This document shows, one piece after another, positions 29,601 through 37,804 of a stretch of 64,000 bases of DNA; the first letter of the stretch is position 1; each line of letters starts with the position of its first letter. The stretch is from Rhizobium favelukesii (GTDB lineage Bacteria > Pseudomonadota > Alphaproteobacteria > Rhizobiales > Rhizobiaceae). The notes under the pieces were generated by a model. It saw only the letters and a program-made list of their open reading frames with translations, ran no database searches and was not told the origin of the DNA. A program made the translations under genes and the position numbers. Location of the stretch: NCBI RefSeq assembly GCF_000577275.2, contig NZ_HG916852.1, forward strand, positions 1,243,001-1,307,000, read 5' to 3'.

Positions 29601-29791
29601 GTCGCCACCGAGGTCGCCATTGTCTGCGGCGAGGCACCGGTCAGGGCGGCCGAGACGTTGATCGTCGGGAAGTCCACCTGCGGCAGGGCTGCCACCGGTA
29701 CCAGCTGATAGCCCGCAAGGCCGGCAAGCACGACGCCGATGGCAAGCAGCGTCGTCGCGACAGGACGTCGGATACAGAAATTCGGTATCAT
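26675..29791 (-). CDS. RND multidrug efflux permease (MdtB/C/AcrB-like)
   Basis: 1038 aa, full length for an RND pump. The N-terminal cytoplasmic end and first helix (FCIRRPVATTLLAIGVVLAG) match the MdtB/MdtC group. Twelve helices flank two large periplasmic domains. TM4 has the proton-relay aspartate pair in GLVVDDAIVMLENI. It forms a tripartite pump with the overlapping membrane-fusion gene; no outer-membrane factor is present, so a TolC elsewhere would be used. The substrate is unknown. The opposite strand has an open frame of over 1100 codons that is a shadow. Confidence 0.93.
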   Translation of the reverse strand: MIPNFCIRRPVATTLLAIGVVLAGLAGYQLVPVAALPQVDFPTINVSAALTGASPQTMATSVATPLIKQFQTIPGISEISATNSLGNASIVLQFDLNRDIDAAAADVQAAISHATRQLPDNMTTPPSYRKTNPADAPVMLLAVQSDTMPRSKLDEIAEDIISPSLSTLPGVAEVSVFGAQTYAVRVEVDPNKLLNRGIGIDTVNQALAAANSQVPVGSLQNDTQSMTINANTQRTNAGEFRTLVIANPNGAPIHLGDVADVQDSVENLYTGSWYDGNRGIILAIQRQPDANTVEVVDAINAKLPGLHAEIPASVSTKVMNDSAKPIRDAISDVKFTLFLTIGLVVLVIYLFTGHLTATIIPGLAVPLSLISTFGMMYALGYSIDNISLLGLTLAVGLVVDDAIVMLENILRHVEEGMPVLDAAIKGAGEVSYTIISMSVSLIAVFIPILLMGGVVGRIFNEFGMVVAIAIVASAIVSLTVTPMLASRLGSGHERPPFFIRWFDAGFERTVRGYEKSVGWCLKHRPTVLAVFLASVGLTIYLFMTLPASFFPTEDIGRLNISTRARQDISYPAMQALQNQAAELVKQNPAVNHVMSIVGGNARSPLNNGTMYVELKDKDQRPPLDQTLRELRASISKIPGLQAYITPQQSLRFGGRQTASQYQLVVQALSADQTNLWANKIQQAMRADPRFTDVTSDAQNNALQANIVVDTEKAAAFGITDGQLRTTLQEAFGGYTAAQIQSTGDSYDVIVEYDTSKPWDDQRLQEIRVASNSGALVPLSNFATVQRTTGPVTINQTGQLVSTTVSFNLPAGEALGDATAAIDQIKKDIDMPADVFTSYGGTAQIFEQSQGNTPLLILAAVLTIYVVLGVLYESFIHPLTILSGLPAAALGALLALKVMGFDLSIIALIGLLMLIGIVKKNAIMMIDVALENLRSGNGMSPSEAIHEACVRRFRPIMMTTFCALLGALPIALGTGASSELRQPLGIAVVGGLVVSQALTLFITPVIFVEMGRLSDWLLSFGRRKKAEDNEQVPQAMAAE

Positions 29792-31077
29792 TCTTCCGTG
29801 CCCGCTGTGAGGATTTCGGTCTTGTTTGCGGTGTGGTCCGCGGAGGCAACGTTCAATGCCTTATCGTCAAACTGCTCCTTCACCGGCTGCTGGTCGACAA
29901 GTTGTGCCTGTCCCTCGATGATGACGTGATCGCCCTCGGAGAGGCCCTTCGTAATGGCGCTGAAGCCACCGTTTGCTCGTGCCACCGTCACCGGCGTCAG
30001 CTGAGACTTGCCGTCGCGCACTACAAAGGCGAAGAAGCCGTCGGCGCCCGGACTGACCGCGACGGTCGGGACTACAACCTGCTGCTCATTGTTGTTGAAG
30101 TGGACGACGATGTTGACCGATTGGCCGGGCCAGAGGGCGCCGGACGCGTTCTCAAACTTCGCCTTCGCAAGGATGGTGCCGGACGCCGGATCAACGGTGT
30201 TATCGTAGAAGCTGATGTGACCCTGGCGGGGCTTGCCCTTGTCCGATTGGGGAACGGTGCTGACGTCCACTGGTCCTGCGGCGAGTGCAAGCTTCAACTG
30301 CCGCAAGTCACGCTCTTGCAGGTGGAACTTCACATAGATCGGATCGTATTTTGCGATCGTTACGATCGCCGAGCCGGCATTCAGAAAAGCTCCGGGGCTG
30401 ACGGCAATATCACCAAGGCGTCCGTCGAAGGGCGCGCGGATATCGGTATGTTCGAGCAGGACCTGATCGGCAGCGAGCGCCGCCTTGTCTGCTTCAACCG
30501 TGGCCGATGCTGTGTCGCGCGCTGCCTTTGCCTGATCATAGCTTTGCTTTGTGCCGGCCTTTGAGCTCAGCAAGTCGTTGGCACGTGCCAGTGCAGTTTC
30601 GGCCTCTGACAGGGTGGCCTTGTCGCGGACGACCATGGCGCTGTCCTTGTCGACCGTTGCTTGCGCCGTGCGGGCATCAAGCTCGGCGATGAGGTCTCCC
30701 TGTTTTACGGTGGCGCCGTCCGACGCGAGGATTTTGGTAACGATCCCCTGTTCCTGGGCCGCGATCGTCGTGTTGTCGTCCGCGTCCGCGTCCGCCCAGC
30801 CCGAAGCCGTGACGTCTCGGGGCAGGGTGGTCTTCACCGCAGCGACAGTCTTTACCAGCGTCGGTCCGCCATTGCGGTTCCGGCCCTTGCTGCTGCCCTT
30901 CTGATCACCGGATTTCTGGGATGCATCGCCGGCCGTTGGGTGACTGCCGTCGGCGGCATCAGCCTGCTGCGGCGTCTTGGGTAAAAATTGCGAAAGATAA
31001 GGGATGCGTTCCCTATATTGCCATGCGCTAACGCTGGCAGCAGCGATGATGCAGACCGTGACCAAAAATTTCTTCAT
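29788..31077 (-). CDS. RND efflux membrane-fusion protein (HlyD/MdtA-like)
   Basis: 429 aa. An N-terminal anchor (FLVTVCIIAAASVSAW) is followed by a disordered polar stretch (residues about 35-75). Then come the lipoyl-like halves (AQEQGIVTKILASDGATVKQGDLIAELD and VLLEHTDIRAPFDGRLG) with an alpha-hairpin between them, and beta-barrel and MP domains. No lipobox cysteine. It bridges the permease and an outer-membrane channel. The stop overlaps the permease start by four bases. Confidence 0.92.
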   Translation of the reverse strand: MKKFLVTVCIIAAASVSAWQYRERIPYLSQFLPKTPQQADAADGSHPTAGDASQKSGDQKGSSKGRNRNGGPTLVKTVAAVKTTLPRDVTASGWADADADDNTTIAAQEQGIVTKILASDGATVKQGDLIAELDARTAQATVDKDSAMVVRDKATLSEAETALARANDLLSSKAGTKQSYDQAKAARDTASATVEADKAALAADQVLLEHTDIRAPFDGRLGDIAVSPGAFLNAGSAIVTIAKYDPIYVKFHLQERDLRQLKLALAAGPVDVSTVPQSDKGKPRQGHISFYDNTVDPASGTILAKAKFENASGALWPGQSVNIVVHFNNNEQQVVVPTVAVSPGADGFFAFVVRDGKSQLTPVTVARANGGFSAITKGLSEGDHVIIEGQAQLVDQQPVKEQFDDKALNVASADHTANKTEILTAGTEE

Positions 31078-31288
31078 GAGCGAGACCGGGTTGGGGCAAA
31101 TTGCGCGTAAATCCAGGCTCTATTGAACCACGCTTATTACGGCGCAAAAAAGACACAATTTCCCAACCGTCCATCACTAAGTGGTTATAATAGCTTAAAT
31201 TTCTGTAATGAAAGAATGTGCTGATATGACCGTTCGTAGGCATCACCAAGGTTCGGCCGCACACATTTTCGCAATTTCCCTTTTGCAA

Positions 31289-32077
31289 TCAGACGGATCG
31301 CGCCGCGCCGCCATCGCAGCGCACAAGGCTGCCGGTAATGTAGCTCGCCGGCTGGCTGCAAAGAAAGGCAGCCGTTGCTGCGAACTCTTCCACCGTTCCG
31401 TAGCGACCGACGGGAATCGCCGCTTCCTTTGCCGTGCGGATGTCATCGAGGCTTTTGCCGGTGCGCTTGGCTGTGGCGCCATCGAGATCGTCAAGCCGGC
31501 CAGTCAGGATGCTCCCGGGAAGCAGCAGGTTCGAGGTGATTCCAAAGCGCCCGATCTCCGTTGCCAGCGTCTTGCTCCAACCAGCGAGGGCAGGGCGCAG
31601 GGTGTTTGAAAGGGCAAGATTGGCAATGGGTTCGATAACGCCCGATGATGCGACGGTGAGAATGCGCCCCCAGCCTTGTTCCTTCATGGATGGCAACAGT
31701 GCATTGGTGAGCGCAATGACCCGCAGGACCATAGAGAAGAAATAGGCCTCGAGCTTCTCGGGCGTCATGTCCTGCGTCGTTCCCGGCGTCGGGCCGCCGG
31801 TATTGTTGACCAGAATATCGATGCCGCCGAACTTGTCGCGCACCGCGGCGGCCACTATTTCCACGAAAGTCTCATCGGAAAGATCGGCCCAGATCCAATC
31901 CGCCTTACCTTTCCCCTCGGCATTGATCGCGCGACAGTTTGCCTCCAGCGTCTCGCCGCTGCGCCCGCAGAGAAGAACATGTGCGCCCTCACGCGCCAAA
32001 GCCACCGCGATGCCGTGACCCAATCCGCGCGATGACGCCAAGACGAGTGCGCGCTTGCCTTTGATGCCAAGATCCAT
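31289..32077 (-). CDS. SDR-family protein with altered catalytic residues
   Basis: 262 aa with a Rossmann fold: the cofactor loop reads ASSRGLGHGIA and the NNAG motif reads NNTGGPTPG. By alignment with FabG, the active-site YxxxK falls on SNTLR in LSNTLRPALAGWSKTLA, so Tyr is Ser and Lys is Arg. The serine VASSG is kept. This matches the divergent BKR-like SDR subgroup that lacks the tyrosine. Activity is therefore uncertain. It is divergent from the ETF-QO gene across 246 bases. Confidence 0.83.
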   Translation of the reverse strand: MDLGIKGKRALVLASSRGLGHGIAVALAREGAHVLLCGRSGETLEANCRAINAEGKGKADWIWADLSDETFVEIVAAAVRDKFGGIDILVNNTGGPTPGTTQDMTPEKLEAYFFSMVLRVIALTNALLPSMKEQGWGRILTVASSGVIEPIANLALSNTLRPALAGWSKTLATEIGRFGITSNLLLPGSILTGRLDDLDGATAKRTGKSLDDIRTAKEAAIPVGRYGTVEEFAATAAFLCSQPASYITGSLVRCDGGAARSV

Positions 32078-32155
32078 GCCATATTCCTCCAGTTGTCCAT
32101 CTCTCTATATGGTGGTGCAAAAGCCGATGAAAGTGGCGGACGGCCATTTTGCTAT

Positions 32156-32172
32156 TTGACGTTTACGTAAAC
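32156..32172. promoter_or_regulatory. candidate LiuR/AtuR-type (MerR-family) operator upstream of ETF-QO
   Basis: TTGACGTTTACGTAAAC contains the perfect 12-base palindrome GTTTACGTAAAC. It resembles the LiuR-type operator that controls branched-chain amino acid and isovalerate catabolism in proteobacteria, a regulon that often includes ETF-ubiquinone oxidoreductase. It lies about 150 bases before the ETF-QO ATG and 80 before the SDR ATG. The regulator itself is not in the window. Confidence 0.45.
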
Positions 32173-32323
32173 TGCATATAATTCTTTGAGGCCAGAAATG
32201 CCGTTGCGCGAATTGGGGGATTGGCTGTCGTTTCCCGGCTCGACAATGGCTCCCTGTTTTGCCAAGAGATAATCCCATTACGGGGGAATGTGGCAGCAAT
32301 GTCGGCCGAGCGGAGATGGATGC

Positions 32324-33988
32324 ATGACTGATACGAATGAACTGCCCGAGCGCGAGAGCATGGAATTCGACGTGGTGATCGTCGGTGGCGGTCCTGCGGG
32401 GCTTTCCGCTGCGATCCGTCTGAAGCAGGTCAATGCGGAGCTGTCGGTCGTCGTGCTCGAGAAGGGGGCCGAAGTCGGCGCGCATATCCTGTCGGGGGCC
32501 GTCGTCGATCCCATCGGCATCGACCGTCTGCTGCCCGGCTGGCGCGACGAGGCCGACCATCCGTTCAAGACGGAGGTGACGGACGACCACTTCCTGGTGC
32601 TCGGTCCGGCCGGTTCGGTGCGCTTGCCGAACATCCTGATGCCGCCGCTGATGAGCAATCATGGCAATTATATCGTTTCGCTTGGCAATGTCTGTCGCTG
32701 GCTCGCCACCAAGGCGGAAGAACTCGGTGTCGAGATCTATCCGGGCTTTGCCGCAACCGAAGTGCTCTACAACGATGCGGGTGCCGTCATTGGTGTCGCC
32801 ACCGGCGACATGGGCATCGAGAAGACCGGCGAGCCCGGTCCGAACTACACCCGCGGCATGGAATTAACAGGCAAGTATGTGCTGATCGGCGAAGGCGTGC
32901 GCGGCTCGCTCGCCAAGCAGCTGATTGCCAAATTCGATCTGTCGAAGGATCGCGAACCGCAGAAGTTCGGCATCGGCATCAAGGAACTCTGGCAGGTCAA
33001 GCCCGAACACCACAAACAGGGCCTCGTGCAGCACTCCTTCGGCTGGCCGCTCGGCATGAAGACCGGCGGCGGCTCCTTCCTCTATCACCTGGAAGACAAC
33101 CTCGTTGCCGTCGGCTTCGTCGTCCACCTGAACTACAAGAACCCCTATCTCTATCCGTTCGAGGAATTCCAGCGCTTCAAGACGCATCCGGCGATCCGTG
33201 GAACCTTCGAGGGGGCTAAGCGGCTGTCCTATGGGGCACGCGCCATCACCGAGGGCGGCTACCAGTCGGTGCCGAAGCTTTCCTTCCCCGGCGGCGCTTT
33301 GATCGGCTGTTCGGCCGGCTTCGTTAACGTGCCGCGCATCAAGGGCAGCCACAATGCGATGCTGTCGGGCATGCTGGCGGCGGACCGGATCGCTGCGGCG
33401 ATCGCGGCGGGCCGCGCCAATGACGAGGTCGTCGAGATCGAGACCGACTGGCGCTCAAGCGACATCGGCAAGGACCTGAAGAGGGTGCGCAACGTCAAGC
33501 CGCTGTGGTCGAAGTTCGGCACCGCGATCGGCGTGGCGCTCGGCGGTCTCGACATGTGGACGAACCAGCTCTTCGGCCTTTCGATGTTCGGCACGCTGAA
33601 GCACGGCAAGACCGATGCGGCGTCGCTGGAACCGGCCTCCAAGCACAAGCCGATCACCTATCCGAAGCCCGATGGCGTTTTGACCTTCGACCGTCTGTCC
33701 TCAGTGTTCCTGTCGAACACCAACCATGAGGAAGACCAGCCGGTGCACCTCCAGGTGAAGGACATGGCGCTGCAGGTATCGTCCGAGCACGACATCTATG
33801 CCGGTCCCTCGACCCGCTACTGTCCGGCCGGCGTCTACGAATGGGTGGAGAAGGATGGCAAGGAGACCTTCGTCATCAACGCCCAGAACTGCGTCCACTG
33901 CAAGACCTGCGACATCAAGGACCCGAACCAGAACATCAACTGGGTGCCGCCGCAGGGCGGCGAGGGGCCGGTCTATCCGAATATGTGA
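32324..33988 (+). CDS. electron-transfer flavoprotein:ubiquinone oxidoreductase
   Basis: 554 aa from the ATG at 32324 (MTDTNELPERESMEF); an upstream start at 32288 adds 12 residues. The FAD site VVIVGGGPAGLSAA lies near residue 14. The C-terminal [4Fe-4S] domain has CPAGVYEW and NCVHCKTCDIKDP, ending in the conserved QGGEGPVYPNM. It passes electrons from ETF, fed by acyl-CoA dehydrogenases, to ubiquinone at the inner membrane. The preceding palindrome suggests co-regulation with fatty or branched-chain acid breakdown. Confidence 0.95.
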   Translation: MTDTNELPERESMEFDVVIVGGGPAGLSAAIRLKQVNAELSVVVLEKGAEVGAHILSGAVVDPIGIDRLLPGWRDEADHPFKTEVTDDHFLVLGPAGSVRLPNILMPPLMSNHGNYIVSLGNVCRWLATKAEELGVEIYPGFAATEVLYNDAGAVIGVATGDMGIEKTGEPGPNYTRGMELTGKYVLIGEGVRGSLAKQLIAKFDLSKDREPQKFGIGIKELWQVKPEHHKQGLVQHSFGWPLGMKTGGGSFLYHLEDNLVAVGFVVHLNYKNPYLYPFEEFQRFKTHPAIRGTFEGAKRLSYGARAITEGGYQSVPKLSFPGGALIGCSAGFVNVPRIKGSHNAMLSGMLAADRIAAAIAAGRANDEVVEIETDWRSSDIGKDLKRVRNVKPLWSKFGTAIGVALGGLDMWTNQLFGLSMFGTLKHGKTDAASLEPASKHKPITYPKPDGVLTFDRLSSVFLSNTNHEEDQPVHLQVKDMALQVSSEHDIYAGPSTRYCPAGVYEWVEKDGKETFVINAQNCVHCKTCDIKDPNQNINWVPPQGGEGPVYPNM

Positions 33989-33997
33989 GGAGCAGGC

Positions 33998-34528
33998 ATG
34001 AGCGAGACGCCAGCCTGCATCATACGTCAGGCACGTCTCGACGAATTGCCGCGTCTGAACGAGATCGAAATAGATGCCTTCGCAACATTGGCGGAGGCGC
34101 TCGGCGTCGTGCGGGAACCGCACACATTGCCGCGTGATGTCTTGCAGCGATCGCTCGATGCGGGCCTCCTGCTTGTGGCCACCGATGACGAGGATCAATC
34201 GATCGCCTTTCTCGCGGCTGAGGATATTGAAAGCTCGCTTTACGTGATCGAGTTCGATGTTTGCCAGGCTTGGCAGCGCAGAGGAACCGGACGGCGCTTG
34301 ATGCTGGCAGTGATCGAAATGGCCCGTGCGGGCGGTTTCTCAGGGGTGACGCTGACGACCGATCGCGATGTGCCCTTCAATGCGCCATTCTATGCTTCTC
34401 TGGGCTTTATGGAGCCGGAATCCGAGGCAATGCCGCAGTTTCTGCAGAAGAAGCTGGACTATGAGATCGATACCGGGATGGATCCTGATCGACGGATCGC
34501 GATGGTGCTCGCCTTTGGAGAGGCGTAG
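33998..34528 (+). CDS. GNAT-family N-acetyltransferase
   Basis: 176 aa. The acetyl-CoA motif is CQAWQRRGTGRRLMLAVIE (the Q/RxxGxG/A signature, about residues 88-106), followed by LTTDRDVPFNAPFYASLGF, the usual beta-bulge and NxxxFYxxxGF end. It begins ten bases after the ETF-QO stop and has GGAG upstream, so it is likely co-transcribed. Substrate unknown. Confidence 0.82.
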   Translation: MSETPACIIRQARLDELPRLNEIEIDAFATLAEALGVVREPHTLPRDVLQRSLDAGLLLVATDDEDQSIAFLAAEDIESSLYVIEFDVCQAWQRRGTGRRLMLAVIEMARAGGFSGVTLTTDRDVPFNAPFYASLGFMEPESEAMPQFLQKKLDYEIDTGMDPDRRIAMVLAFGEA

Positions 34529-34540
34529 CGTTCAAAGGAA

Positions 34541-34567
34541 CGAGCCGGCGGAGTGACCACCGGCTCG
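34541..34567. terminator. convergent hairpin between GNAT and DMT genes
   Basis: CGAGCCGG (34541-34548) and CCGGCTCG (34560-34567) form a perfect 8-bp stem with an 11-base loop. It lies between two convergent stop codons. The minus-strand side is followed by TTCCTTT, so it may act mainly for the DMT gene. Confidence 0.5.
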
Positions 34568-34584
34568 AAGGGTGCTTTGCGACA

Positions 34585-35490
34585 CTACCTGCGCGATGCA
34601 ATGCCGGTCGAAAGGGCAACGCCAATCCCGGTGACGACAGCGGCAGCAATCTCCGCAATCCCGATCTCCTCCCCAAGCAGCACGCCGCCGCCGATGGTCG
34701 CCAGCACCGGCGTGATCGCCGTGAAGGCGGCAGCCTGCGTCCCGCCCAGCGCATGCACGGCAAGGCCATAGGCGACAGTCGCGGCAAGGCCGGAAAGGAT
34801 GCCTTGGCTCAACATCTGCAGGCCGACTTCGGCAAGCGGTGCGCTGGTAATCGAGGTGCCGAAGACGATGGCAAGGCCAACATGGATCAGGCATGACCAG
34901 ATGGCGATCAGCGCGCTGGCCTGCACGGCGGTCAAGCCCGAGCGACGGAAGGCGTGCGTGTAGCTTGCCCACAGAATTGCCCCCATCGGCAGCAGGACGA
35001 AGCTGCTCCAGGGCAAGGCTGCACCGGCAAGGCTGCGGACAAGCAAGATGCCGACGCCCGTGACAATCGCTGCCAAGCCGAGCAGCCGTATGAAGTCCGG
35101 TCGTTCACGGAAAACGAAGATGCCGATGAGGGCCGCGGCGAGCGGCATCGAACCGCCGAGCAGGATGCCGGCCGCAGATGCAGGGGTCGAATGAATCGCC
35201 GATGTGGTCAGCTGGAAGAAGACGGCTCCTGCACCGGCGACCATTGTCGCGAGCAGACCAAGCGGCACGCCCTTCGGCAGCAAGCCGGTCTTCAGCCAGA
35301 CGGGCGCCAGCACGAGGGCTGGAATGCCGTAACGGATCAGGCCGATATCGATTGTTCCAAGCTGCGTCGCCGCACTGTGGCGGGTCGCCAAGATCCACGC
35401 CGCCCAGATCAGGACCGTGACGACGGCACCTGCATATCCAACAGATGTCGAAGTGGACTTTTGATTGTTTGTGAAGGCAAGGACGCTCAT
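34585..35490 (-). CDS. EamA/DMT-family transporter paired with an Lrp-type regulator
   Basis: 301 aa, ten hydrophobic helices in two EamA repeats. Visible features are IHSTPASAAGILLGGSMPLA in the first half and LGGTQAAAFTAITPVLATIG in the second, the typical end-of-helix proline motif. The neighbouring gene on the other strand is an Lrp/AsnC regulator with 146 bases between the starts. That layout is common for amino-acid exporters, so export of an amino acid is plausible but not shown. Confidence 0.84.
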   Translation of the reverse strand: MSVLAFTNNQKSTSTSVGYAGAVVTVLIWAAWILATRHSAATQLGTIDIGLIRYGIPALVLAPVWLKTGLLPKGVPLGLLATMVAGAGAVFFQLTTSAIHSTPASAAGILLGGSMPLAAALIGIFVFRERPDFIRLLGLAAIVTGVGILLVRSLAGAALPWSSFVLLPMGAILWASYTHAFRRSGLTAVQASALIAIWSCLIHVGLAIVFGTSITSAPLAEVGLQMLSQGILSGLAATVAYGLAVHALGGTQAAAFTAITPVLATIGGGVLLGEEIGIAEIAAAVVTGIGVALSTGIASRR

Positions 35491-35636
35491 CGATCTCTCC
35501 TCTCATGATCGTCCCGGAGGCTGTCCGGTTGAGAGAAGAATAGGCGGAAACGGCAAGGCATGTCCTTGCTATCCATGCCATCAAAATGCTGGTATGAGCA
35601 ATCATCTGCCAAAATGATAAGAGGATTTTACAGATA

Positions 35637-36110
35637 GTGCCAAAGCTGGATAATTTCGATCTGGCGATATTGAAATGCCTGCAGGAGGATGCGCGCGCAA
35701 CCAACGTGGAGATCGCCCAGAAGGTCAATCTGTCGCCGTCGCCCTGCCTGCGTCGAATCCGCAACCTCGAAAAGACCGGCGTCATCCGCGGCTACCGCGC
35801 CGACATCGACCGCAAGGAAGTCGGTCTCGGCTTGACTGTTTTTGTCGAACTCAAGGTCGCCCATCACAGCCGCGAGAACGCGCAAGCGCAGGAGGCGGCG
35901 TTGCTCGCCATTCCCGAGGTGGTCTCGTGTTTCCTGATATCCGGAACGGCGGACTTCCTGGCCGAGGTCGTGGTCGAGGACCTTGCTGCCTATGAGCGGC
36001 TGCTGACGGACACATTGCTGACCTTGCCGAATGTCAGCGATATCCGCTCGAACTTCGCCATCCGCAGCATGAAAACCCATGGCGCTTTGAAGCTGCCTGG
36101 GCCGAAATAA
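35637..36110 (+). CDS. Lrp/AsnC-family transcription regulator
   Basis: 157 aa from a GTG at 35637, with AGAGGA upstream at a long spacing. The N-terminal HTH is LKCLQEDARATNVEIAQKVN then LSPSPCLRRIRNLEKTGVI, and the RAM ligand-binding domain follows (about 70-150). It probably controls the divergent DMT exporter in response to an amino acid. A strong bidirectional terminator separates it from mgtE. Confidence 0.88.
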   Translation: MPKLDNFDLAILKCLQEDARATNVEIAQKVNLSPSPCLRRIRNLEKTGVIRGYRADIDRKEVGLGLTVFVELKVAHHSRENAQAQEAALLAIPEVVSCFLISGTADFLAEVVVEDLAAYERLLTDTLLTLPNVSDIRSNFAIRSMKTHGALKLPGPK

Positions 36111-36137
36111 AAACAGGGCCGATCAGGCCCCGTTTTC
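36108..36137. terminator. bidirectional terminator between Lrp gene and mgtE
   Basis: AAAACAGGGCC-GATCA-GGCCCCGTTTT gives a stem of about 10 bp with A-rich and T-rich flanks on the two sides, suited to stop transcription in both directions. It occupies the 31 bases between the two convergent stop codons. Confidence 0.82.
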
Positions 36138-36141
36138 ATGC

Positions 36142-37518
36142 TTAGAGTAGCGTCCCGCTGAGGATCAGCACCGCGACCGAGAAGTAGATCACCAGTCCGC
36201 TCACGTCGACAAGAGTTGCGACGAACGGCGCGGAAGCACTGGCCGGATCGAGCCGCAGCTTTTGCAGGATGAAAGGCAGCATTGAGCCGGAGATCGAACC
36301 AAAGGTCACGATGCCGATCAGCGCGGTAAAGATCGTGAAACCGACCAAGACCCAGTGCTCACCGTAGTCAAAGAGCCCAATATTCTGCCAGAGCGCGATG
36401 CGGGCGAAGCCGACGAGGCCGAGGATCGAGCCCAGCACTATGCCCGTCGGCAATTCACGCAAAAGAACACGCCACCAGTCGGAGAGCTTGAGTTCACCGA
36501 GCGCCAGCGCCCGGATGATCAGCGACGTTGCCTGCGAACCGCTATTGCCGCCCGAGCTCATGATCAGCGGCACGAACAGCGTCAGCACGATCGCCTTTTC
36601 CAACTCGCCTTCGAAATGCTGCATGGCGCTTGCCGTCAGCATTTCGCCGAGGAAGAGGGCGCAGAGCCAGCCTGCACGCTTGCGGATCATGCCGGCAAAG
36701 CCGATCTTCATATACGGCTTGCCGAGTGCTTCCATACCGCCGAACTTATGGGCGTCTTCGGTCTGGTCGGCAATCATCGTGTCTATAACGTCATCGACCG
36801 TGACGATGCCGAGCATGTGGCCGTCCTCGCTGACGACAGGCAGGGCCAGCAGATTGTGCTTGCGGATCAGCCGGGCGACATCTTCCTGCGTCATCAGCGG
36901 ATCGGCACGCACAACCCCTTCCTTCTGCGCAACCGTGAGAACGGATTGGCCGGGATCGCCGGTGATCAGACGACGCAGCGTAACGACGCTCGTCAGAACG
37001 TGGCTCACCGCGTCGAGAACATAGATGGCATACACCGTCTCGCGGGAACGCTCGACCTTACGCACGTGCTCCAGCGTTTGCTCGACCGTCCAGGTGTCGG
37101 GCACGCTGACGAACTCCGTCGTCATGATGCTGCCGGCCGTGCGGGGCGGATAGCCCATCAGGTGCTGGACGGCGAGGCAGGTAGTACGGTCAAGCCGCGA
37201 GAACAGGTGCGCGCGGGCCTCTTCGTTCATTTCCTGAAAGAGGTCCGCAACGCGGTCGTTCGCCGTGGCGTTCAGCAGGCGTGCGCCGGCCTCGACCGGC
37301 ATTTCAGCGATGATGGCTGCGGCATTGTGCAGCTCAGGGCGGCCGAGAATACGGACAGCCTTCTGCTGCGGCAGCGTTACCAGGATTGCTGCAGCTTCGG
37401 GGATTTCAAGTGCGTTCAGCCGTTCGACGCGCTCGGCCGTGGTGATGGCACCGAGGTGGTCGTTGCTGAAGAAACGAGCGGCATGGCCCGCCCGCAGTGG
37501 GAAGCGATTGATGTTCAT
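36142..37518 (-). CDS. mgtE: MgtE-family magnesium transporter
   Basis: 458 aa. An N-terminal superhelical domain (about 20-130) is followed by two CBS domains (about 135-255) that sense Mg2+. Five membrane helices follow, with the pore signature VPLIMSSGGNSGSQATSLIIR in the second helix region. The length is standard. It imports Mg2+ through the inner membrane as a dimer. The 5' region carries a foldable leader at 37541-37602. Confidence 0.93.
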   Translation of the reverse strand: MNINRFPLRAGHAARFFSNDHLGAITTAERVERLNALEIPEAAAILVTLPQQKAVRILGRPELHNAAAIIAEMPVEAGARLLNATANDRVADLFQEMNEEARAHLFSRLDRTTCLAVQHLMGYPPRTAGSIMTTEFVSVPDTWTVEQTLEHVRKVERSRETVYAIYVLDAVSHVLTSVVTLRRLITGDPGQSVLTVAQKEGVVRADPLMTQEDVARLIRKHNLLALPVVSEDGHMLGIVTVDDVIDTMIADQTEDAHKFGGMEALGKPYMKIGFAGMIRKRAGWLCALFLGEMLTASAMQHFEGELEKAIVLTLFVPLIMSSGGNSGSQATSLIIRALALGELKLSDWWRVLLRELPTGIVLGSILGLVGFARIALWQNIGLFDYGEHWVLVGFTIFTALIGIVTFGSISGSMLPFILQKLRLDPASASAPFVATLVDVSGLVIYFSVAVLILSGTLL

Positions 37519-37540
37519 AGGCTCGCCTTTCCGTCGATCC

Positions 37541-37602
37541 GCCGTAGCGTCCGACGGGCGAGCCCGACAGGAGTCGGTCAGCGCACGAGGGCCGCGTACG
37601 GC
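37541..37602 (-). promoter_or_regulatory. structured 5' leader of mgtE
   Basis: On the minus strand a closing stem pairs GCCGTA (37602-37597) with TACGGC (37546-37541), extended by three pairs with one bulge. Inside it are a CGGG-loop-CCCG hairpin and a CCGA/TCGG pairing. It ends about 22 bases before the mgtE ATG. It is not a known M-box by eye. A Mg2+-responsive leader is possible; only pairing is seen. Confidence 0.35.
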
Positions 37603-37804
37603 AAAGGCAATCGACTGCTACTGTCGCTTGGCATCGTGATGATGGCTCCGTTGATATCCGCGGAAAACGGACGTAATCCGCGTATGGCTGTAGGTGGTCT
37701 CAATTGGCAGAAAAGTCAAGCGCTTGAAGCTCTTGGTGCCAGAATGCCGCACCTTCCGACGCGGCATTTCGTTCGAGCAGCTTTTGTTTGAATCGCGGGA
37801 GGTG

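Noticed and set aside
26474..29929. 1151-codon plus-strand open frame
   Set aside because: It is antisense to the RND permease gene, with Arg/Asp/His-rich translation and no family. It arises from codon bias in the real gene.
31160..31200. Imperfect palindrome CCATCACTAAGTGGT near the efflux operon upstream region
   Set aside because: Arms match only in part and no TetR or MarR gene is adjacent, so an operator claim is not supported.
36355..37791. 478-codon plus-strand frame
   Set aside because: Antisense shadow of mgtE running into the next intergenic region; no ribosome site and no protein-like motif.
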